Positions 32,887 through 39,923 of a stretch of DNA of 39,923 bases are shown in pieces. The DNA lies in assembly GCA_004151065.3 (NCBI GenBank), contig NWUY0300028654.1:1-39923 (forward strand), in the 5' to 3' direction. Under the pieces are notes generated by a model. The model was not told the DNA's origin and made no database searches. It saw nothing but the letters and a program-made list of their open reading frames with translations. Source of the DNA: Larix sibirica (taxonomy: Eukaryota; Streptophyta; Pinopsida; Pinales; Pinaceae). Position numbers and translations under genes: made by a program. Every line of letters begins with the position of its first letter. Positions within the stretch are counted from its first letter, which is position 1.

Positions 32887-33779
32887 CACTTTGTATGCTC
32901 CTTTTTAAAAAGTATCTCTATCTTATGAAAAAACTCTCATTCTTCACACCTACAATACTTATTGTAATGATATGAACAATTTATATTTCTTCAAAATTAG
33001 CAAACATGCATATACATTTAAAATTTTGAATCTACTTTAAAGAAATATTAACACAAATAATTCAAATGAAAACTTAAAACCCTATCTTATTATAAAATAA
33101 TTTTATTTTATGTCATACTTCACACTTTACCATGTAAAAAAAGGAAGTATGTATCTCATCTCTCCACTTTAATAAATAAAATTTCATACTTTATGTACAT
33201 AACCTTCTAATAAATTTGACACGTTTCCACTTAGTTATTCCTTATACACAATGTATTTTTTCTTATATCTTTAATAAGATTTAAAACTAACAAAATAATA
33301 TATGCACATTATATCAATCCCAATGCATGCAAGCTATGCCTTATTAATGATGCTTGGAAATGTTGTATATTCAGTTGTTTTATAAACTTAATATCATTTT
33401 TCTTGTTGTAACTTTAAAATCTTCATTCTTTATCTTCTCTGTGCACATCTAATACTTAAAATGTTCAACCCACAATTCCCTTCCCTTATATCATCGCAAC
33501 TTGAGAGTTCAATATGCACATAACAACCATGGACAAATAACAGGTACTAGCATAATCACCATGCAATTAATCAACTTTAATGTTAATAAGAGATATTATT
33601 CCCTTGTGACTTTCAAACATAGTGACTTCTCCACAAGTTAAACTATGGATTAAAATTTCTATCATAGTGATTTAATTTTTTAATGGCTATGGTTTATATC
33701 TAAACTTGAATTTTCTAGGCATTGGAAATGACTATATACATTATGGCTAGAAAATAAAGAGTTCTTATTGTTTGTATAA

Positions 33780-34063
33780 TATATACTTAATCCTTCAGGT
33801 CACTATGGGAGTCATCCATTTTCTATGTTGTGCAACTTTGAAATACTTGTTTGTTCAATAGTTAATTTGCCATTTTATTTTTAGTCATTAGTTTATATAA
33901 CTACAATAAACATGTATATACTATATACTTAATCCTTCACATCACTATTGGAATCATCCATTTTCTATGTTTAGCAACTTTGAAATACTTGTTTGTTCAA
34001 TAGTTAATTGCCATCTTATTTTTTAGTCATTAGTTGATATAACAACAATAAACATGCACATAC
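33780..34063 (+). repeat. tandem duplication, two copies of about 142 bp
   Basis: Copy one (33780-33921) and copy two (33922-34063) start tatatacttaatccttca and share tttgaaatacttgttt and the following agttaatt run. Identity by eye is near 88%, so it is an old duplication. There is no coding content. Confidence 0.85.
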
Positions 34064-34184
34064 CACAATGCATTGCAAATTTAATGTGGGAAAGTATATA
34101 TTTGGTTAATGTGGATATTCACTATCACATTACAAGAGAAACTCATTAATGGAAAGTAAAATATAGTGAAAATATTTGCCAAGA

Positions 34185-34196
34185 GCTCTGATACTA
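34185..34196 (-). other. primer-binding site of the gypsy-type element
   Basis: The plus-strand string gctctgatacta is one base off the complement of the tRNA-iMet-type PBS. It lies two bases from the tg start of the LTR at 34199, as required for a minus-strand element extending leftward. Confidence 0.65.
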
Positions 34197-34198
34197 CA

Positions 34199-34786
34199 TG
34201 TATGATGTGAGAGATTGTTTTTCCTGAGTTTAAAGTTTTTTATTCAGTTCATGGTTTGCATGGTAATTATTCAATATTCAAAAAATAAAATAAACGCACA
34301 ATATTATTTTGATATAATTATCATCATAAAAAGGCATATTAACATAAAGAAAACATCAAGAACTCATTATGTTGCATAACAATAATAAATATTCCACATC
34401 TTATCATTAATTTAAATCAGATTTCCCTTTCTAATAATTGTTTAAATAGCAATGTAGGTACCAAAGACTTATCCGATAGAAGGGTTGTCTTGGGCCTCAG
34501 AAAGATCGGTATGGGGGATTCTATCTTGCCTTATCAGATAAGGAATAATTATATAGGGTCACCTCCGAGGTTACCCCCCAATACAACCTTGACCAAGCTT
34601 CCATCTTATCATCGACACATCTCCCAATATTCGTTTTCCTTGCCCAAGCCACTAACCAAATTTCAAATAAATAGCAGTTGAAGGGTTGCATAGTAAAAAG
34701 TAATGACCCTTTATGTTTTTAAATCATAACTCTTCATTATTTAACTCTTGAGGGTGTCATGTACCAAGGGAAATTGGTACATGACA
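34199..34786 (-). repeat. gypsy-type LTR, right (5') copy
   Basis: On the element strand it starts TGTCATGTACCAA and ends ATACA. It aligns with the left copy over nearly 500 bases. About 100 bases present near the left copy's start are missing here. In their place lies a perfect inverted repeat that includes the LTR start. Confidence 0.65.
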
Positions 34787-34794
34787 CCCTCAAG
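34747..34794 (+). repeat. perfect hairpin, 21-bp arms, 6-base loop
   Basis: Left arm 34747-34767 and right arm 34774-34794 are exact reverse complements around gggaaa. The arms contain tgtcatgtacca and tggtacatgaca, so the LTR end and its flank are mirrored within 48 bases. Confidence 0.92.
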
Positions 34795-36755
34795 GTTCAT
34801 TTTCCAATGTCTAATCAAAATACAACATAATTAGAAGGTTGATGTTAAAAAAAACTTATATAATATGACAAATTTCTCATTTATTTTAACGCCATCCTTA
34901 CATACATAAGATGTCTTACATAGAATTAGAGGGGTATCAATGGAGAAGAATTTAAACAATTCATGATTGAAGGATTGTTACATTGGCCATTAGGCAAGAT
35001 GATGATAGCTTATCAATTGTTCCAAGGAAGTAAGCATTCTATGAGATAGCATTATCAAGCATGGATACAAAATGCATGGAAATGTATGGAGAGCCATAGT
35101 CGAGTTTGGATGGACATCGAGAATCAATTGACTATATCAATGCTTGAGGACATGAATATTTGGAAGGTGAAGCAAATTTAGTGGTAAGATATGAGATGTT
35201 ATGCCAACTTTTTTTTAAATGATTGGGATGAATGTAGTGATGTAGATTTTTTCATAAATGGACAACATTAGGACAACTCACTCTAACAAAGGATGGCTTA
35301 GAGAAATATTTTAGCAAAAAAGATCTAGAGGGGCATTTGTCTAGGTGACATCTTCGAAAATGTGGACAACATGATGAAGAACCTTGCCATGTTATTGATG
35401 GACAATGAATGTGATGGATGATTGAGAGAAAGAATGACTAAAAGAGTGAGGACTACTAAGACAAGGAAGATAATATGCAAGAGTCATATTACAAGCTTGA
35501 TTGAAAATTTATTCATGAGAATGTTTATTTACAATATAGATCATGAAAGGCATTGTGCAAAATTTATGATGTTTGCTAATGAGTTGAACTAAAGAATAGT
35601 CCAAATGCAAGAATACATATATCAAGGAATTATTGGGGAATTACATGCAAAATCATTTCTATGAAATAGAATCTAAACATGAGATTGACATGAAGGCATT
35701 CTATCCCATAAAGAAGAATTTAAGGGAGTACACATTCAAAGAGTTTGTGGTGTATGAGAAAATATCACATTCTCCAAAAAAACCAATGTGGATGAATTGT
35801 TTTGTAGGAAAATTTCAACATGAAGGACATCTTGGAATGATGAAAAGTCCAAAAGAGTGATTTTGCGAAACAAAATGAAGACTGCATTATTGATAAATAG
35901 ATGAATAAATATGAATTAACGGGAAACGGGCATGTAAGGATGTTGCCAAAGTTGAAAACCATGATGACAAGGAAAAATAGAAGGATCTTTAAGATATAGA
36001 TTAAAACAATAGGAAGCCAAGACAAAGCATAACCAAAGAGTGAACATGAGTGTGAAGCTACAAAATAAAAAGGTGAAGATAAGCATGAAGTTGTGGAACC
36101 AATGGATGAAGGCGAGGTTAAGCTTGAGGAAGACAAAGTCGTGCAAAAGATCATGTATGAATCAATCCAGTTAATTCCAAAAGGAATGGGATTAGTGCTT
36201 CATGGTGAAATTGACCTTGTATATGTTTTAAAGAAGTATAAACAAAATGAAGTTTTGCGCATGATTTCAAAGAAACATAGATGTAGTGATCTTACAAGCA
36301 CTTTTTGAAGTACTTAAATTGCAATGATCCTTGGGGGTTAAAGAATTTTAAGACATGTGGAGTATTAAATAAGGTTTAGTAATAATCTTGCTATGATCAA
36401 TTCTTTCCTAAAAGTCTTTTTTAAAAGGGTTATAATGGAAGGATGCCTGAAGCTCAACGACAAAACATTTGAATATCTTAAGAATTGGTTGATGGGAAAT
36501 GAATATTGAAGACCATAGAGGACGATGTTTAAATTTAATGAAATCAAGCATAATGAGGTAGAAAAGGATAGGAGAGATGTTTTTGAAGAAAAAAGGGTGC
36601 AAAATAAAATATCATAGTACCAAAGATTTTGGTAGCATAGGAAGATCTACAATTTACCTATTAATTGAGTGGAATGATCAAGGATAAAAGAATGGCAGAT
36701 GTTAACCTATTTGTCATTGAATGAATTTTAGCATGAAGTCTATTTTTTGTAATAA
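34787..36755. other. unrecognised region with decayed reading frames
   Basis: From about 34960 to 36310 the plus strand gives peptide-like runs in changing frames with frequent stops (for example 35633-35860, 75 codons, and 36093-36308, 71 codons, with an acidic start MEPMDEGEVKLEEDK). Residue use is Lys/Glu/Met-rich and looks like decayed protein more than noise, but no family motif is recognised. The minus-strand frame 35765-36154 is hydrophobic and probably only the shadow. An old retroelement gag or a DNA transposon are possible. Confidence 0.3.
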
Positions 36756-37263
36756 TGTTTTTTTACAAGGGCCAACAAGAGAGAGTCAATGGAACTAAAT
36801 CTCACACAAATTCTAAAATTTCATCGTCACAAGTGTGCTAGATAGGGAGTGCAAAAGAGAAACACAAATGTGTTGAAAACAAAAATGTCTAGGTGTGCCC
36901 AAGAGAAAATGCCAATCACAAAGAAAAATCAAATATAAGTTCCCTTAGGTTTATCACACTTTCTATAATAGATTAAGAAGATCATCGCAAGATAAGATTA
37001 TATAAATGTTAGCTTGTGTTGGGTATTTATATCGAACTCAAGTGAAGCATCCTCCCAAGAGGGGTTATTGTCCTCCCACATAACAAGGGAAACATTCCAT
37101 ATGCATTATTAAGCCTACATATCAATTTTTCCTAGGTCGACCTTAACCACAAACCTAATATACAATAAATGAGAAAAATATAGCCTTAGCCATATACAAG
37201 TATGTAATAACACATATGAATGGATCATGGCCACATATACATATTACACCAATGATTCCAACA
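36756..37263 (-). repeat. copia LTR of element F (about 508 bp)
   Basis: The right end is well placed: ccaaca at 37263, followed by caccccctata, which on the element strand is the polypurine tract TAGGGGGTG before TGTTGGAATC. The left end is inferred at tgttttttt. A TATA string (GATATAAATACC on the minus strand) lies at about 37023-37034. Confidence 0.55.
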
Positions 37264-38500
37264 CACCCCCTATACTAAATAAGGGCACATAGAAAATTCA
37301 TTACAAGTGACAAGATAATAAAATGTACTTCTCCCCTTAATGTTGAGTGACGAGCCAAATTATAACGCCCCCCCTCCTCCCACACCCTTGAACTCTATGT
37401 AATTGCTTCATAAGACCATAAAGATCATCAAAAACCAACGTTTCACTCCACGGATATTTAGGACATCATAAAAAAAGAGTAATGGCATATGGTGGAGAAG
37501 TTTCCTCTTGATAGTGCTCAAATGGGACAACAAGGAACTTCATTGCATCATATTCACCCTAAAAATAAAGAGCAAATTGAGCAACAAGGGCCTAAGGTGG
37601 ACATGATTCCCCTTAATAGTATGCAAATGGACTAACAAGAAACTATGTTGCATCAATAAGGGTGGAGATAGCCTTCATGTATATACCTTGACCTATTTGA
37701 AGGAAGTGTAACGGGTTCAAGGAAATAATGCAAGGCATCTCTATCTTCATCATTGAACTATGAAGTTGAAGTGTTAGAGGATACATGATAGGTGAGGTCA
37801 TTTGTGACATAAGTGTTGGATAAGTCATTGAAAAGAGCATCGTTATCGACAACATAAGGATTGGATGACCCACTGACACAATTATCATGACGAAGTGAAA
37901 AGACATGTGATAGGAAGATTGCATCAGACATCACTAGGGTCCTCATTAGTGATAGGATTCCACCCAAGAAATGTATGAGTACTCATAAAAGACAGAGGAC
38001 TAGCATCGTACTATGAATGAGACCGACATCATACTATGTATGAGAATGGTCCATTAAAACATTTATAGAATCATCTGGAAGTGTACTTACATGGTGATCA
38101 AAGGAAGCATGCTAAGATCCATTTGAAAACTCCATCAAAAGAAGTAATGGGAGAGATACTAGTGGCTCGTGAGAAGAAAGCTCATCAAAACTAACCTCTG
38201 TAGTCAAGCACCATGTGAGTGGGGGGATCATAAAGGTGGTATCATTGAAAATTTTCGATGTAGCAGAGTGTAGTAGGAATCTGTCAATGCTTGTGTTTTT
38301 CACCTTTCATTAGAAGCATGGGCCCATGCATAAGATCCAAATATTATGAAATGTGAAAAATAAGGTTTTTTGTTATACCAATTCTCATATAAGGAGTCAT
38401 AGATGTGATGGCATGAGTAGGTGTTATATTAATGGCATGAGCTGCAAAAACAACCACCTCTCACCATAATGAAAGTTTCTTTTTCATGGAATGAAGCATG
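37264..38500 (-). pseudogene. degenerate pol linker of element F
   Basis: This lies between the PPT and the integrase core. Frames 38112-38303 and 37643-37924 are open but carry no recognised motif; their position suits the integrase C-terminus and the integrase-RT linker. RT motifs are not found, so RT/RNase H is deleted or decayed beyond recognition. Confidence 0.4.
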
Positions 38501-38845
38501 CAACACGCCATCTCCATGATAGCCCTATTATTTTGTTCCACTACTTCATTTTGTTGTAGAGTGTAAGGAATAGTTCTATGCCAATATATGACTTAAGATA
38601 TGAGAAATGAATGGAAAGATTTGCTAATATATTCACCTCCATCATAAGTGTTGAGACACTTGATCTTCATGTTACTTTGATTTTCCAAAAGTATTTTGAA
38701 TTCCTACAACTTTCCAATCACCTCACCCTTAGACTTAATGGTATATGCCCAAAGAAAGTGGAAAAAATCATCAATGTAAGTGAATAAGTACATAACTTCC
38801 CCAATAGAGGATGTAGCCATAAGCTCACATGTAGATTTTTCAGAG
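38501..38845 (-). pseudogene. copia integrase core (element F)
   Basis: Reading leftward, YIDDFFHFLWAY matches the family's first catalytic Asp region (38760-38805). NMKIKCLNTYDGGEY follows (motif at 38629-38646), where the family has T-D-N-G-G-E-Y, so the second catalytic Asp is replaced by Tyr. Then TLQQNEVVEQNN keeps the catalytic Glu (about 38540-38580), with AIMEMACCMLH after it. The upstream zinc-binding part is cut at about 38846. The core carries stops and is inactive. Confidence 0.75.
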
Positions 38846-39826
38846 GTCACTACTCACTATGGAAATCGCAGATCCCAACTCGGCTTCGAGTCTCAATAAG
38901 TCACATGCATACCAAAACCAAAATTCTTAATCCCTTGAGAAGGTATCAACAATACAATATACTTATAAAATTGAAGCACATGAAATCTATCTACAACTCA
39001 AAAAATATGGAAATCACACATTAACAATAGGACACAGTGTTTTTTGGCCAAAGACACTAGAAAAACCCTTGTAGGAAAACCAGTGAGATATGGAAGCAAC
39101 TTTGATAATCTTAAGCAATTACAATCACTACAATAGAGTATTCCAACAATGAATTATCTCTGATCCACACAAGGCTCTAAGTTTGATTTGATGGAAGGTT
39201 GGGTAGCTCTGGTTGACTATGCCCTCACTCTGAATGAATGTGCCCCTTTGCTCTGAGTGTATTTGTCTCTGAATCGCTCTCAGATTAGGGCCTCTTTCCA
39301 TTATACCATAGAATCACTATCTCAGTGAAACCCTACTCTTAGATCTAGTGAGCTACCTCTCAGATCTCGCCCTCCTCAGGGAAATGCACCCCTCTACTCA
39401 AGAAATGCGCCCCTCTCAAAATGAACAATCTCTGATCTCACAAATGATGGATCCAATCTGTCTCAGAAGATGACTATGCCTCTGATGGACCCAACCTCTA
39501 ATCCAGATGAATGAATCTAGATCTCTGCTCAGATTTGCGCCCCCTGTCCCTATGGAAGTGTGCCCCTCTCCTCAGGAAATGCGCCCTAGCTCAATATCTG
39601 AGCTCTCACTATGCAGATGAACTCATTTCCCAACAATATTGCTCCCCAATGCCTCAGATCAAGTGTGCATTGATCTCTCTCAGATATGCCCACTCTCTCC
39701 CTTAGAAAGTGTGACCCTCCTCTCAAGAATGCACCCGTTGCATGTACTGATTTGCCCTCACTCTCTTTCTCTCTTCAATCTCTGAACAAATTGCTCGAGT
39801 AACCTTTTCCTAAGGCCCCTAGCCTT

Positions 39827-39834
39827 CTTTTATA
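39827..39834 (-). promoter_or_regulatory. TATA box, minus strand
   Basis: The minus strand reads TATAAAAG followed by AAGGCTAGGGG. It lies 13 bases downstream of a perfect inverted repeat. Confidence 0.5.
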
Positions 39835-39846
39835 ACTCACTACCTA

Positions 39847-39869
39847 ATTAGGGTTTCCAAAACCCTAAT
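39847..39869. repeat. inverted repeat, 10-bp arms, 3-base loop
   Basis: attagggttt at 39847-39856 and aaaccctaat at 39860-39869 are exact reverse complements around cca. Confidence 0.9.
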
Positions 39870-39874
39870 ATGAG

Positions 39875-39903
39875 TGCATGCAAAAATCTTTCTTTTGCAT
39901 GCA
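39875..39903. repeat. inverted repeat, 11-bp arms, 7-base loop
   Basis: tgcatgcaaaa at 39875-39885 and ttttgcatgca at 39893-39903 are exact reverse complements. The arms contain the palindrome tgcatgca. Confidence 0.9.
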
Positions 39904-39923
39904 AAATCACACTATGCATTAAA

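Larger units (their letters stand above)
31951..34184. other. AT-rich noncoding sequence with simple repeats
   Basis: No coding region is supported. It contains two microsatellites and one 142-bp tandem duplication, listed separately, and a small hairpin near 32070-32095 (tggggtg/cacccca arms). The sequence just before the PBS at 34185 would be the leader of the gypsy-type element but shows no gag. Confidence 0.45.
23203..34786 (-). mobile_element. probable old gypsy-type element with nested insertions
   Basis: Two LTR-like copies about 11 kb apart share roughly 80-85% identity by eye. The left one (23203-23814) is followed on its right by a purine tract (GGAGGAGAGAA on the minus strand). 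The right one (34199-34786) has a PBS on its left. This is exactly the order of a minus-strand LTR element: 3' LTR-PPT...PBS-5' LTR. The interior shows no gag or pol of its own beyond a possible 15-codon pol tail. It contains a copia fragment and a LINE that would be later insertions. It may be a large noncoding derivative. No target duplication was found, so two separate LTRs remain possible. Confidence 0.5.
36756..38845 (-). mobile_element. copia element F remnant with a short LTR
   Basis: A 3' LTR and PPT lie on the left and an integrase core on the right, with a degenerate linker between. RT and RNase H are deleted, and gag and the 5' LTR are not in the window or are lost at about 38846. 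The family is distinct from A-D: the LTR is about 0.5 kb and its sequence differs. Confidence 0.65.
38846..39923 (-). other. probable LTR or leader sequence with internal repeats
   Basis: No coding region is supported; the plus-strand frame 39511-39705 sits on repeated gcgcccct motifs. Runs close to aaatgcgcccctctc recur at about 39380, 39405, 39575 and 39730. The strand bias, a minus-strand TATA box and paired inverted repeats before it suggest an LTR promoter with a transcribed region to the left, but neither LTR edge nor a second copy is in the window. Confidence 0.4.

Noticed and set aside
35765-36154. 129-codon hydrophobic minus-strand ORF
   Set aside because: It is opposite a more protein-like plus-strand region rich in Lys and Glu codons, whose reverse complement is naturally rich in Phe, Leu and Ser.

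Overview
The window looks like intergenic DNA from a land plant with a large, repeat-rich nuclear genome. It is AT-rich. I find no intact host gene, no tRNA or rRNA gene and no CRISPR array. Almost everything recognisable is decayed retrotransposon: plant Ty1/copia elements with tRNA-iMet-type primer-binding sites, one probable Ty3/gypsy-type element and one plant L1-like LINE. The age and layering would suit a gymnosperm or another slow-turnover genome, but that is weak inference and I do not name a species.

Layout from left to right. 1-4524 is mostly unrecognised, with a few short open stretches on the minus strand. 4525-5170 is a decayed copia RT/RNase H remnant, the only clear retroelement coding on the plus strand. 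6083-22987 is a chain of three related copia copies, all on the minus strand, with long LTRs (about 1.8 kb). Copy A (6083-10732) has a partial 3' LTR, protease/zinc knuckles, gag and a full LTR, but no integrase or RT. Copy B (8907-13875) shares that LTR as its 3' LTR and carries only RNase H, RT and integrase. Copy C (14165-22987) spans LTR to LTR but is riddled with stops. Gag zinc knuckles, an acidic and coiled-coil-prone gag tail, extra knuckles before the protease and several polypurine tracts before the 3' LTR all fit the Sirevirus lineage of plant copia.

23203-34786 can be read as one old minus-strand gypsy-type element of about 11.6 kb. Its left LTR (23203-23814) is followed by a purine tract. 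Its right LTR (34199-34786) is preceded by a primer-binding site. The interior is almost all noncoding, apart from a fourth copia gag fragment (D, 26481-28270) and a LINE (29850-31950), which would be nested insertions. 34787-36755 is unrecognised. 36756-38845 is another minus-strand copia remnant with a short LTR and an integrase core. 38846-39923 looks like LTR or leader sequence, with a minus-strand TATA box and two perfect inverted repeats.

No working system is present: every element carries stops, frameshifts or missing domains. The strongest observations are: (1) a 2.6-kb nearly perfect duplication of already broken gag-protease sequence between copies A and C; (2) homology breakpoints lying on or near single-N and NN positions, which warns of assembly joins; (3) repeated structural motifs in the LTRs, namely a GTTGGTGC array and a stem-loop across the PPT/LTR junction; (4) a perfect 21-bp hairpin at the end of the gypsy-type LTR; and (5) an ATGA stop-start overlap between the two LINE reading frames.
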